From Tateyamaria sp. syn59 (lineage in GTDB: Bacteria > Pseudomonadota > Alphaproteobacteria > Rhodobacterales > Rhodobacteraceae), in the NCBI RefSeq assembly GCF_007995245.1, contig NZ_VCBA01000007.1:62001-126000 (forward strand): a DNA stretch of 64,000 nt, read 5' to 3'. Positions 53,744 to 62,876 of this stretch are shown piece by piece. Numbering within the stretch: position 1 is the first letter of the stretch; every line of letters begins with the position of its first letter. The position numbers were made by a program, and so were the translations under genes. A model generated the notes under the pieces. It searched no databases, was not told the DNA's origin, and saw only the letters and a program-made list of their open reading frames with translations.

Positions 53744-55099
53744 CTATTTGCGCACAAACGCGTCCGAAAAGCCCATAGCACGGCTGCGCTGCAGCCCGCG
53801 CGACAGATCCGCGGACGAGGCGAACGGCCCCGCCAGCACAACCTGATAGGACTTGCCACCGCGCGTCACCCGCCCGATCCGGGCCGGCAGACCGGCATTG
53901 GCAATCCGTTGCGCCGCCGCTTGGGCGTTCGCGCGCACGCCAAATGTCCCGACCTGAACATAGCTGCCTTGCGCCGCGGTGCTTGGTGCTTGGACCGCGG
54001 TCTGTGGCGCTGCCCGTGTCGGTGCTTGGACCACTGGGGCCGGTGCCGACCGGGTCGAAACGACGGGTGTCCGGGCCGCTGCTGATGGCTTGCGCTGCAC
54101 GCGCTTCATCACCTGCCCGTTGCGGCGAACCAAGGTGACGGTGCCCAGATTGCGCTCTTGCGTCGCGACATCGGTATAGGGGTAGACCAACGGCACCGTG
54201 GCCGTCACATCGCGCCCTGTGCTCCGCTCGATCAGACGGCGAGGAACCGTTTGGGTCCAGACCAGGCGCGTCTGCGCAATCCCGTTCAGCGACTGTTCGG
54301 CCCGGCGCGGGTTCAGGCGGTCATCCTTCCACACGGGCACATATCCTTCGGGCACGCGCGCCGCACGCTGCAAAGTGCGCTGTTCGTAAACATGTCGTGG
54401 CACAACCCGTGTTTCTGGCCCAATCGCCGCAGATCCTTGCCGCGCAACCTGCTGAGGACCGCAGCGCACAGGCCCGTGCTGACCGGAATTGATATAGCGC
54501 GAGCTGACGGGCGACGCCCCCTCGCAGGAGGGTGCCGCACGCTGCGCGATCACCGTACGAGGTGCGCTTTGCGAAGCCGCTGGCCGCGCGGGCGCAGGCG
54601 GCGTCGTGACGCGGCGCACAACTGGCGCAGGTGCCGCAGTCGCGGGACGGCGCACAACCACGCGCGGTGCGGGCTGCGGCGCCGGCGCTGCGGTTGCCGC
54701 CGGTCGGGTCGTCCGAACGGTGGGTTGCGGGTCAGGTGCGGCATCAGCCGTTTGTGTCGCGTTGGCCGGCGGCGTGACCGTGATCAGCTCTGGCGTGCCT
54801 TGCGTCGTCTGGGTCGGGGTCGCGCGGGCCGCAGCGGCGGCGTTGGCAGACAGGCTTGGCGTCTGGCCGCAAATCAACTGGCGCTGCCGGTTAACGCGCG
54901 GCACCCAGGTGACATTGCCGTCAATGCCTGCTCGGATGAATACACAGCCCCGGCTGTCGACATATTGGGTTCCGTTGAACGAGGCGGGCGGAAACTCCGC
55001 CGGGGCCTGCGCATTCCGCAAGGATTGTGCCTCACCCATGCCAACGGAAAGGGACGCAACACACGCAGCCACAGCTGCAATTCTGGTAAAACTCATCAT
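53744..55099 (-). CDS. Exported SPOR-domain protein
   Basis: The start at 55099 (MMSFTRIAAVAAC) gives 451 residues with a signal peptide ending near GEAQS. An N-terminal region contains two cysteines (SRGCVFIRAG; RQLICGQTP). A long Ala/Pro/Thr/Arg-rich linker follows, and a C-terminal SPOR domain starts at about 375 (YVQVGTFGVRANAQAAAQRI). SPOR domains bind denuded septal peptidoglycan, so a role in cell-envelope or division-site biology is inferred. Confidence 0.85.
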   Translation of the reverse strand: MMSFTRIAAVAACVASLSVGMGEAQSLRNAQAPAEFPPASFNGTQYVDSRGCVFIRAGIDGNVTWVPRVNRQRQLICGQTPSLSANAAAAARATPTQTTQGTPELITVTPPANATQTADAAPDPQPTVRTTRPAATAAPAPQPAPRVVVRRPATAAPAPVVRRVTTPPAPARPAASQSAPRTVIAQRAAPSCEGASPVSSRYINSGQHGPVRCGPQQVARQGSAAIGPETRVVPRHVYEQRTLQRAARVPEGYVPVWKDDRLNPRRAEQSLNGIAQTRLVWTQTVPRRLIERSTGRDVTATVPLVYPYTDVATQERNLGTVTLVRRNGQVMKRVQRKPSAAARTPVVSTRSAPAPVVQAPTRAAPQTAVQAPSTAAQGSYVQVGTFGVRANAQAAAQRIANAGLPARIGRVTRGGKSYQVVLAGPFASSADLSRGLQRSRAMGFSDAFVRK

Positions 55100-55164
55100 A
55101 TCCCCCACAAGATATGGGAGGCACGATGCCTCAACCCCGACCCTGAGTAAAGCGGCGATCCCCG

Positions 55165-55797
55165 CTATTTGGTGCCAAACATCCGATCCCCGGCATCCCC
55201 GAGGCCCGGAACGATGTAGCCGATATCGTTCAGCTTGTCGTCCACCGCAGCTGTGACGATGGGCACGTCCGGATGCGCCTCCTTCATCCGCGCGATTCCC
55301 TCGGGCGCCGCCAAAAGGCACAGGAACCGAATATTGGTGGCCCCCGCCTGCTTCAACTTGTCGATGGCCGCGGCGGAGGAGTTGCCAGTGGCCAGCATCG
55401 GATCAACGGCGATCACCAACCGATCCTCAAGCGCTTCAGGCACCTTGAAGTAATACTCGACCGGCTGGAGCGTCTTTTCATCCCGGTACAGCCCGACAAA
55501 CCCGACCCGTGCCGAGGGGATCAGCTCCAGGACCCCGTCCAGCAGCCCGTTGCCTGCCCGCAGGATTGAAATCAGCGCCAGCTTCTTGCCATCCAGCGTC
55601 GGCGCATCCATCGCCTGCATGGGGGTGTCAATCCGCTTGGTCGTCATAGGCAAACCGCGCGTCACCTCATAGGCCAGCAGTTGCGAAATTTCGCGCAAGA
55701 GCTGCCGGAACACCGCAGTCGGCGTATCCTTGTCACGCATGATGGTCAGCTTGTGCTGGACAAGCGGGTGGTCAACGACGGTCAGATGATCGGACAT
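55165..55797 (-). CDS. upp: Uracil phosphoribosyltransferase
   Basis: The start at 55797 ([18 protein letters not shown]) gives 210 residues. The PRPP-binding loop [18 protein letters not shown] and the uracil-binding [17 protein letters not shown] at the C-terminus are diagnostic. It salvages uracil to UMP. It lies 147 bases downstream of deoB on the same strand, probably as part of a pyrimidine salvage group. Confidence 0.96.
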   Translation of the reverse strand: MSDHLTVVDHPLVQHKLTIMRDKDTPTAVFRQLLREISQLLAYEVTRGLPMTTKRIDTPMQAMDAPTLDGKKLALISILRAGNGLLDGVLELIPSARVGFVGLYRDEKTLQPVEYYFKVPEALEDRLVIAVDPMLATGNSSAAAIDKLKQAGATNIRFLCLLAAPEGIARMKEAHPDVPIVTAAVDDKLNDIGYIVPGLGDAGDRMFGTK

Positions 55798-55944
55798 GGC
55801 AGAGGCTCCTTCAAACGCCCCCCACTTCTGCAATGCGGCGCGCCTGGGAACAATCCCCGTTTCTTCTGGCTGAAAACACTTCGGGGTTTGGGGCAGCGCC
55901 CAAACGCGCGGTAGCGCAAAAAAGTCGCGTGCGCCGTCAGGCGC

Positions 55945-57114
55945 TCATTCTGGTGACACGCCCAAATGCCGCGCCACCAGATGGGCCACATCCTGAAACC
56001 CGATCAACCCCAGCGGCGCGCCATCTCCGCCATGGACGAGCACCGGCACCCTTTCGCGGGTGTGGTCGGTGCCGACCCAGATCGGGTCATTGCCATGATC
56101 TGCGGTCAAAACCAGCAGGTCGCCCTCCCGCAGCCGCGGTATCAAACGACCGATCTGAGCATCGAACCATTCCAGATGGCGGGCATAGCCCGACACATCC
56201 CGACGATGGCCGTACAGACTGTCGAATTCCACGAAATTCGCAAAGGTCAGGCTGCCATCCTCCGCCTCATCCACCAGATCCGACAGATGCGCCATCAGGT
56301 CGGCATCCGGCCCTTTGCGCACCTCGTCAAAGCCTTGCATGGAAAAGATGTCGCCCACCTTGCCCACGCCGTAGACGCGGTGTCCCCCATCCTGCACCCA
56401 ATTCGTCAGGATGGGTGCGGGGGGCGTGATGGCAAAGTCACGGCGGTTCCCGGTCCGCTCGAACGCGCAGTCTTCGCCGACAAAAGGCCGCGCGATCACC
56501 CGACCCACGCGCATCTCGTGCAGTATTGGCGCCACGGCTTGGCACAGGTCCAAAAGCCGCTGCAGCCCGAAATGCACCTCATGTGCCGCGATCTGAAACA
56601 CACTGTCGGCGGATGTATAGCAGATGGGCTGCCCGCTCCGGACATGTTCGGCCCCCAACGCGCTGATGATCGTCGTGCCTGAAGCATGGCAATTGCCGAG
56701 GATTCCATCGCTGCCCGCCGCCGCGCACACCGCCTCGACCACGTGGTCGGGGAATGCGGGTGTCTCATCCGGGAAATAGTGCCAGTCCCACGGCACCGGC
56801 ACACCGGCCAATTCCCAGTGCCCGGACGGCGTATCCTTGCCCCGAGACACTTCTGTTGCTGCACCCCAAGGACCCGGCGTCACATGCTCACTGTTGGCAA
56901 GAGCCATCGCATCGAACAGCCCCAGCGCCTCAAGATGCGGCACGGCCAGCGGCCCGCTGCGCCCATCCTCCGCCTGACCAGCGGCACAGGCCTCCGCGAT
57001 GTGACCCAGCGTATTGGCGCCGGTATCCGGCACATCGCCATTGAAGTACTCCCCCGCATCCGGCGCGCCGCCGATTCCGACGGAATCCATGACGACAAAG
57101 AACGCGCGCGCCAT
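55945..57114 (-). CDS. deoB: Phosphopentomutase
   Basis: The 389-residue alkaline-phosphatase-superfamily enzyme has the metal/phosphorylation region [13 protein letters not shown] near the N-terminus. [11 protein letters not shown] and the C-terminal TADHGNDP with HTRERVP complete the two-metal site. It interconverts ribose or deoxyribose 1- and 5-phosphates. Its ATG overlaps the deoA stop as TGATG, indicating coupled translation. Confidence 0.96.
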   Translation of the reverse strand: MARAFFVVMDSVGIGGAPDAGEYFNGDVPDTGANTLGHIAEACAAGQAEDGRSGPLAVPHLEALGLFDAMALANSEHVTPGPWGAATEVSRGKDTPSGHWELAGVPVPWDWHYFPDETPAFPDHVVEAVCAAAGSDGILGNCHASGTTIISALGAEHVRSGQPICYTSADSVFQIAAHEVHFGLQRLLDLCQAVAPILHEMRVGRVIARPFVGEDCAFERTGNRRDFAITPPAPILTNWVQDGGHRVYGVGKVGDIFSMQGFDEVRKGPDADLMAHLSDLVDEAEDGSLTFANFVEFDSLYGHRRDVSGYARHLEWFDAQIGRLIPRLREGDLLVLTADHGNDPIWVGTDHTRERVPVLVHGGDGAPLGLIGFQDVAHLVARHLGVSPE

Positions 57115-58421
57115 CAGCCGATCCGTTCCGCAATCAGGTCCGGCACCGCGGGCGGCTTTGCGTCAATGGTGATGGCAGCGCGCACAGCCGCTTCCGCCCG
57201 GTCTGCATCGACGGGTCGCGCGGCATGCACAACGCAGAGCGGTTCTCCTTTCGACAATTTGGTCCCCAGTCGCTGAACATCTGACAGGCCGACAGAGGGA
57301 TTGATCACATCACTTTCGACCTTCCGACCGCCGCCAAGGTCCACGACGGCCAGACCCAGCGCCTCACCATCAATCGCGCTGACATAGCCCGGCTCCCGCG
57401 CCGTGATCTCGCGAATGACAGTGGCTTCGGGCAAAAAGCGTGACCAGTTCTGGGTAAACTGCATTGGCCCGCCCATGGCCGTGATCATTGTTGCAAACCG
57501 CTCTGCCGCACGTCCGTCGGCGATGGCCGCAACGATCGCGTCGGCGCCGCTCTGCACATCCTTGGCCAGCCCGCCGTTCGCCAAAAGCACACCGCCCAAA
57601 GCGGCAGAGATGTCGACCAGCGGCCCTTTCACCGCGCCGGTCAGCACCTGCATCACCTCCGCCACCTCCAACGCGTTGCCCAAGGCAGGGGCCAGCGGTT
57701 GCGACATGTCGGTGATCAGGGCCGTGGTCTTGCACCCTGCGGCGTTGGCGGTCTTGACCAGCGCATCGGCCAGCGCGCGCGCATCGCCCGCGTCCTTCAT
57801 AAACGCGCCCGAGCCCACCTTCACATCCAGCACCAGCCCGTCGAGCCCGGCGGCGAGCTTCTTGGACAGGATGGACGCCGTGATCAGGTCCATGCTCTCG
57901 ACCGTCGCCGTGACATCGCGGATCGCGTAGAGCCGCTTGTCGGCCGGGGCCACGGTCGCCGTGGCACCGACAATGGCGCAGCCCGCCCGTGCCATCACGT
58001 CCCTCAGCCGCCGCTCGCTCAATTGCGTGGACACGCCCGGAATAGCGTCCAGCTTGTCCAGCGTGCCGCCCGTATGGCCCAGCCCGCGCCCTGAAATCAT
58101 CGGCACATAGGCACCGCAGGCCGCGAGGGCAGGGGCCAGGATCAGGCTCACGCAATCCCCCACACCGCCCGTCGAATGCTTGTCCAGAACAGGCCCATCA
58201 ACATCCCATTCCAGCACCTGACCACTGTCGCGCATGGCAATGGTCAGGGCCACCCGGCCCACGTCGCCCAATCCGTTCAGGCACACTGCCATGGCAAAGG
58301 CACCGGCCTGTGCGTCCGTCACAGACCCATCCGCCAGGCCTTGGGCAAACCACGCCAAGGCATCACGCGGCGGCGTCTGCCGCTGGCGCAGCTTGGCGAT
58401 AATCGACCGTGCGTCGTTCAT
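57114..58421 (-). CDS. deoA: Thymidine phosphorylase
   Basis: The 435-residue protein has the phosphate-binding [11 protein letters not shown] (about residues 78-88), [15 protein letters not shown], and KVGSGAF. These are signatures of pyrimidine nucleoside phosphorylase. It cleaves thymidine and deoxyuridine to base and deoxyribose 1-phosphate. It overlaps cdd and deoB by four bases and one base respectively. Confidence 0.96.
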   Translation of the reverse strand: MNDARSIIAKLRQRQTPPRDALAWFAQGLADGSVTDAQAGAFAMAVCLNGLGDVGRVALTIAMRDSGQVLEWDVDGPVLDKHSTGGVGDCVSLILAPALAACGAYVPMISGRGLGHTGGTLDKLDAIPGVSTQLSERRLRDVMARAGCAIVGATATVAPADKRLYAIRDVTATVESMDLITASILSKKLAAGLDGLVLDVKVGSGAFMKDAGDARALADALVKTANAAGCKTTALITDMSQPLAPALGNALEVAEVMQVLTGAVKGPLVDISAALGGVLLANGGLAKDVQSGADAIVAAIADGRAAERFATMITAMGGPMQFTQNWSRFLPEATVIREITAREPGYVSAIDGEALGLAVVDLGGGRKVESDVINPSVGLSDVQRLGTKLSKGEPLCVVHAARPVDADRAEAAVRAAITIDAKPPAVPDLIAERIG

Positions 58422-58816
58422 GTATCGCCGTCCATATGGGCCGCACCAAACGCACCGGGCAGCAGTTCGGCCAGGGTCATCACCTGCTCCACGCCCCCGG
58501 TTGTCGCCATGGTGACACGCACATCGCCCGCGCCGAATTCGGCCAGCTTCTGACGGCAGCCACCGCAGGGCGTCACGGGCATCGGACTGCCCGCCACCAC
58601 ATAGGCCTCAAGAATTCGGTCCTGTCCCGCCGCCACCATGGCCGCAATCGCCCCGGCTTCCGCACAGGTGCCTTCTGGGTAGGCCACGTTTTCGACGTTG
58701 CAACCGACAAACACAGTGCCGTCGCCCGCGCGCAGCGCAGCCCCCACCTTGAAATTCGAATAGGGCGCGTGCGCGTTGTCCCGCACCTTCAGCGCCGCTG
58801 CTTTGAGCTCGTCCAT
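58418..58816 (-). CDS. cdd: Cytidine deaminase
   Basis: The 132-residue zinc enzyme has the substrate region APYSNFKVGAAL. The catalytic GTCAEAGAI (C-A-E) and zinc cysteines in TPCGGCRQ (about 86-90) follow. It deaminates cytidine and deoxycytidine. It is first in cdd-deoA-deoB; its stop overlaps the deoA start as ATGA. Confidence 0.95.
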   Translation of the reverse strand: MDELKAAALKVRDNAHAPYSNFKVGAALRAGDGTVFVGCNVENVAYPEGTCAEAGAIAAMVAAGQDRILEAYVVAGSPMPVTPCGGCRQKLAEFGAGDVRVTMATTGGVEQVMTLAELLPGAFGAAHMDGDT

Positions 58817-58886
58817 AACCACCCTCGATTCCGGACCTCGACCCTAGCCAAAGGGGTACAGCTTGACCACTGCATAAACAGCCTGG

Positions 58887-59972
58887 CTACCGCATCTCGG
58901 TGGCAAAAACACCGGGCAAGGACACCTCCAGCAGCTCAATGTCATCCGACAGATCGGCATAGCGCGTCGCCATCCCCGGCGGCACCACGAACGCATCGCC
59001 CGCGACCAGAGCAAAGGGCGCGCGGCCCTCACCCTCAAGGGTCATCGACCCCTCCATGACAAAAGTGAACAGAATGTCACTGTCATGCACGGACCAGACC
59101 GGCTCACCTGCGGCCCGACGCGCGACGGTCACGCCAGCAACACCCTGCGTTCCTTCAGAAACTCCGGTGTCCCGCGCCGCAAACCCCGGCACACGAAACG
59201 GCCCCCAAACGGCCTCATCCACCTTGTGATGGACAAAGCGCTGCCCCTGAAACCGCCGCTCGGGACGCGCAGGGCCATTGGGCAGCTCCATCTCATGATC
59301 AATGGTGGTTACATGCTCTGCAGGCACCCCAATCTCGATCACCTCGATATTGTCGCTGGCATAAAGAACCCGGTGCCGGATCTCGGGCGGCTGGATCACG
59401 CAGCACCCGGCCTCCAGCCGAAAGGGCTCCCCCTGATCCTCGTAGACCAGATCGACCCAGCCCCGATAACAGAAGATCAGCTGAAACCCGACCGTATGAT
59501 AATGCACCATGTCGGGCACGGGCCCGCCATCGGGAATACGAATGTGGCTGGCAATAATGGACCCGCCCAGGCGGTCAGGGATCAGGTCACGGTAGTGCAT
59601 TCCCGCCCGGCCAATGATCCAGGGCGCCTGATCGGCCAAGCGCCGCATTACAAAGCTGTGTACCGTTTCCGGCATGACCATCGGCGGATTGAGCATGTCA
59701 ATCTCAACCCGCGTCCCATTGGGCGCAACCAACTCCCGCGCCCCGTCCGCAAACTCATCCGGATCGTCCGTCAATATGCGCAACGTCCCCGGCGGCTCAC
59801 TGGCGCCGGCCTCGATCCGCACCCGTACTCCATGGCCTGAGAAAACCGCAACAGACGGATCATCCGCCGGATAGATCATATCCATTCGCATCCCCAACAC
59901 ATTGGTGAAAAACGGAATGTCGTCGCGCAGATCCTGCGTTGGCAACCGTATTTCAGCCTGAATGTCAGCCAT
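58887..59972 (-). CDS. VOC-cupin-cupin fusion protein
   Basis: The start at 59972 follows GAAGGGG and gives 361 residues. The first 110 residues look like a vicinal-oxygen-chelate (glyoxalase-like) domain (RDDIPFFTNVLGMRMDMIYP; AVFSGHGVRVRIEAG). Two cupin domains follow, with MVHYHTVGFQLIFCYRGWVDLVYED (about 200) and LFTFVMEGSMTLEGEG (about 310). The second cupin lacks an obvious HxH. The fold set suggests a metal-dependent dioxygenase- or isomerase-like enzyme, or a sensor. The substrate is unknown. Confidence 0.72.
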   Translation of the reverse strand: MADIQAEIRLPTQDLRDDIPFFTNVLGMRMDMIYPADDPSVAVFSGHGVRVRIEAGASEPPGTLRILTDDPDEFADGARELVAPNGTRVEIDMLNPPMVMPETVHSFVMRRLADQAPWIIGRAGMHYRDLIPDRLGGSIIASHIRIPDGGPVPDMVHYHTVGFQLIFCYRGWVDLVYEDQGEPFRLEAGCCVIQPPEIRHRVLYASDNIEVIEIGVPAEHVTTIDHEMELPNGPARPERRFQGQRFVHHKVDEAVWGPFRVPGFAARDTGVSEGTQGVAGVTVARRAAGEPVWSVHDSDILFTFVMEGSMTLEGEGRAPFALVAGDAFVVPPGMATRYADLSDDIELLEVSLPGVFATEMR

Positions 59973-60121
59973 GCCGATCCCCTTCACTTTGCCAAATAAA
60001 CTCCAGGGGCGTTGCGAATGCAACGGGGGCAGAGCCCCCTGATAAATGTCGTGCGCCGCGCGCGCCTTTGGATCAAGGTTGTCCATGTGACCAAACGTCA
60101 ATTGGCGGACGCGCAGAAATA

Positions 60122-60135
60122 GTTTAACGCTAAAC
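60122..60135. promoter_or_regulatory. Inverted repeat upstream of maeB
   Basis: GTTTA-ACGC-TAAAC lies 29 bases before the maeB ATG. Its core TAACGCTA fits the TAnCGnTA centre recalled for the CceR carbon regulator of Rhodobacter, but the outer bases do not. Treat it as a tentative operator. Confidence 0.35.
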
Positions 60136-60163
60136 CAAATTCCGAACACCTTTGGGGGGAACC

Positions 60164-62437
60164 ATGTCCGACACACCGAACCTGCGGGACGCAGCACTCG
60201 CTTACCACGAATTCCCCAAGCCTGGAAAACTCGAAATCCGCGCAACGAAACCCATGGCCAACGGCCGCGACCTCGCGCGCGCCTACTCCCCCGGCGTGGC
60301 CGAAGCCTGCCTCGAGATCAAGGACGACCCCGCCAACGCTGCTCGTTACACCGCGCGCGGCAACCTTGTGGCGGTGGTCTCCAACGGCTCAGCCGTCCTT
60401 GGCCTCGGCAACATCGGTGCGCTGGCGTCAAAGCCGGTGATGGAAGGCAAGGCGGTGCTCTTCAAGAAATTCGCCTCCATCGACTGTTTCGACATCGAAG
60501 TGAACGAAAGCGATCCCGAACGACTGGCCGACATCGTCTGCGCGCTCGAACCCACCTTCGGCGCCATCAACCTCGAAGACATCAAGGCCCCCGATTGCTT
60601 TGTCGTCGAAAAATTGTGCCGCGAGCGTATGAACATCCCCGTTTTCCACGACGACCAGCACGGCACTGCCATCGTCGTAGGGGCGGCGGCCAAGAACGCG
60701 CTGCACGTGGCGGGCAAGAGCTTCGAAGATATCAAGATCGTCAGCACAGGCGGCGGCGCGGCGGGCATCGCCTGCCTGAATATGCTGCTGAAACTGGGGG
60801 TCAAACGCGAAAACATCTGGCTTTGCGACATCCACGGCCTCGTCTACGAGGGTCGGGCCGAAGACATGAACCCGGCCAAGGCCGCCTTCGCCCAAACCAC
60901 GGACAAACGCACGCTCGACGATGTGATTGACGGCGCGGATCTGTTCCTCGGCCTCTCCGGACCCGGCGTCCTGACACCCGATCACGTGGCCAAGATGTCC
61001 GAACAGCCCATAATCTTTGCCCTCGCCAACCCCACGCCCGAAATCCTGCCCGACGATGCACGCAGCGTGGCCCCGGACGCGATCATCGCCACGGGTCGCA
61101 GCGACTTTCCCAACCAGGTCAACAACGTCCTGTGCTTCCCCTTCATCTTCCGCGGCGCGCTCGACGTGGGCGCCACGACCATCAACGACGCGATGCAACT
61201 GGCCTGTATCGACGGGATCGCAGCACTTGCCCGTGCCACGACGAGCGCCGAAGCGGCCGCCGCCTACCAAGGCGAGCAGCTGAATTTCGGTCCCGAATAC
61301 CTGATCCCCAAACCCTTCGATCCGCGCCTTGTGGGTGTGGTCAGTTCTGCGGTGGCCAAGGCTGCGATGGAGACGGGCGTCGCACAGCGCCCCATCGCTG
61401 ACCTCGACGCCTACAAAACCTCGCTCGATGGCTCGGTCTTCAAGTCCGCGCTCCTGATGCGCCCCGTCTTCGAAGCTGCACGCGCCAAAGCCCGGCGCAT
61501 CGTCTTTGCCGAGGGCGAGGACGAACGCGTGCTGCGCGCCGCCCAGGCCATGGTCGAGGAAACCACCGAACGCCCCATCCTGATCGGACGGCCCGAGGTG
61601 ATCGAGGCGCGTATCGCCCGCGCCGGGTTGACCATCCGGATCGGCGATACGGTCGATCTGGTGAACCCGGAAAACGACCCGCGCTATCGCGACTACTGGG
61701 GCACCTATCACGAATTGATGTGCCGTCGCGGTGTTTCGCCCGACATCGCGCGCGCGATCATGCGCACCAATTCCACCGCCATCGGTGCCGTAATGGTCCA
61801 CCGCGAGGAAGCGGACAGCCTGATTTGCGGCACGTTTGGAGAGTTCAGGTGGCACCTGAACTACGTCACTCAAGTCCTTGGTCGCGATAGCTATAATCCG
61901 GTCGGCGCGCTCAGCATGATGATCCTCGAAGACGGACCGCTCTTTGTGGCTGACACCCAGGTGCACCTGCACCCGGAGCCCGACCAGATCGCCGAGATCG
62001 CAGTGGGTGCTGCCCGCCACGTGCGCCGTTTCGGGATCGAACCGCAGATCGCATTCTGCTCGCAAAGCCAGTTCGGCAACCAGGGCGACGGCTCCGGCTG
62101 GCGCCTGCGCGAAGCGATCCGCATGCTCGACGCGCAAGGCCACGACTTCTGCTACGAGGGCGAGATGAACATCGACACCGCACTTGATCCCGAGCTGCGC
62201 AACCGCCTCTTTCCAGGCAACCGGATGGAGGGGGCAGCGAACGTTCTGGTCTTCGCCCATGCCGACGCAGCCTCGGGCGTACGCAACATTCTCAAGATGA
62301 AGGGCGGTGGGCTGGAAGTGGGCCCGATCCTCATGGGCATGGGCAACCGCGCCCATATCGTATCCCCCTCCATCACGGCGCGCGGCCTTCTGAACATGTC
62401 GGCTGTGGCGGGCACGCCGGTGGCGCACTACGGATAA
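60164..62437 (+). CDS. maeB: NADP-dependent malic enzyme with phosphotransacetylase-like domain
   Basis: ATG 60164 follows GGGGGGAACC. The 757-residue protein has an N-terminal malic-enzyme half (SPGVAEACLEI; FHDDQHGTAIVV; ISTGGGAAGIAC-like Rossmann segment; FALANPTPEI). From about residue 435 it has a phosphotransacetylase-like half (RIVFAEGEDERVLRAAQ). This MaeB architecture is standard in alphaproteobacteria, where the C-terminal half is regulatory. It decarboxylates malate to pyruvate and makes NADPH. Confidence 0.95.
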   Translation: MSDTPNLRDAALAYHEFPKPGKLEIRATKPMANGRDLARAYSPGVAEACLEIKDDPANAARYTARGNLVAVVSNGSAVLGLGNIGALASKPVMEGKAVLFKKFASIDCFDIEVNESDPERLADIVCALEPTFGAINLEDIKAPDCFVVEKLCRERMNIPVFHDDQHGTAIVVGAAAKNALHVAGKSFEDIKIVSTGGGAAGIACLNMLLKLGVKRENIWLCDIHGLVYEGRAEDMNPAKAAFAQTTDKRTLDDVIDGADLFLGLSGPGVLTPDHVAKMSEQPIIFALANPTPEILPDDARSVAPDAIIATGRSDFPNQVNNVLCFPFIFRGALDVGATTINDAMQLACIDGIAALARATTSAEAAAAYQGEQLNFGPEYLIPKPFDPRLVGVVSSAVAKAAMETGVAQRPIADLDAYKTSLDGSVFKSALLMRPVFEAARAKARRIVFAEGEDERVLRAAQAMVEETTERPILIGRPEVIEARIARAGLTIRIGDTVDLVNPENDPRYRDYWGTYHELMCRRGVSPDIARAIMRTNSTAIGAVMVHREEADSLICGTFGEFRWHLNYVTQVLGRDSYNPVGALSMMILEDGPLFVADTQVHLHPEPDQIAEIAVGAARHVRRFGIEPQIAFCSQSQFGNQGDGSGWRLREAIRMLDAQGHDFCYEGEMNIDTALDPELRNRLFPGNRMEGAANVLVFAHADAASGVRNILKMKGGGLEVGPILMGMGNRAHIVSPSITARGLLNMSAVAGTPVAHYG

Positions 62438-62451
62438 TGTGATCGACCTGT

Positions 62452-62515
62452 GAGTTGGAGGAGCGGCGGCGCAGTCCTATTTTTGGCCTGCGGTTCACGC
62501 ACACCCCTCCAACTC
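62452..62515 (+). repeat. Long-arm inverted repeat in the maeB-lipoprotein gap
   Basis: GAGTTGGAGG (62452-62461) pairs perfectly with CCTCCAACTC (62506-62515). An inner CGCAG (62470-62474) pairs with CTGCG (62488-62492) around a T-rich loop. It could terminate maeB or fold the leader of the small lipoprotein gene at 62531. Confidence 0.6.
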
Positions 62516-62530
62516 AAAGGAAGCGCTCAC

Positions 62531-62791
62531 ATGAAAATCCTCCTTCTGTCGTCGGCCGCACTCATGGCACTTTCCGCATGCGCGCAGGTCGTGTCCGAAG
62601 AACGCGGCACGTTCAACTTCGACAACCGGACGTTCCCCGCGACCACCCGTGTCCTGCAAACCGGCGACAACACCTTCTCGCGGCGCACGATCGTCGTGGG
62701 GGCGACACGCGTCACATGCTCCGCCACCGATGACCGCGATTGCGTTCAGGCCATCCGCGAACGCCGCAACCGGACCGACAGCGGGGTCTGA
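62531..62791 (+). CDS. Small lipoprotein, function unknown
   Basis: ATG 62531 gives 86 residues with a lipoprotein signal: MKILLLSSAALMALSAC, where the cysteine at residue 17 follows LSA. The mature part contains FNFDNRTFPATTRVLQTGDN and two cysteines (VTCSATDDRDCVQ) that may form a disulfide. It is probably a periplasmic lipoprotein. It lies between maeB and prpE with its own structured leader. Confidence 0.75.
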   Translation: MKILLLSSAALMALSACAQVVSEERGTFNFDNRTFPATTRVLQTGDNTFSRRTIVVGATRVTCSATDDRDCVQAIRERRNRTDSGV

Positions 62792-62876
62792 TGGCGCTAT
62801 CGGGTCGCAAGGGACTTGCCCCTTGCCCCGATCCCCGCGTAACCCTTTGTCCCAAGACGCAAAGGGAGTATGGGCC

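Noticed and set aside
53744-55099. Low-complexity Ala/Pro/Arg stretches as a DNA repeat or mobile element
   Set aside because: They form the flexible linker of an exported SPOR-domain protein and are not exact DNA repeats.
60428-62428. Very long open frame (666 codons) on the minus strand opposite maeB
   Set aside because: The plus strand encodes a complete malic enzyme. The antisense product is His/Asp/Gly/Val-rich without motifs, a known artefact of GC-rich codon bias.
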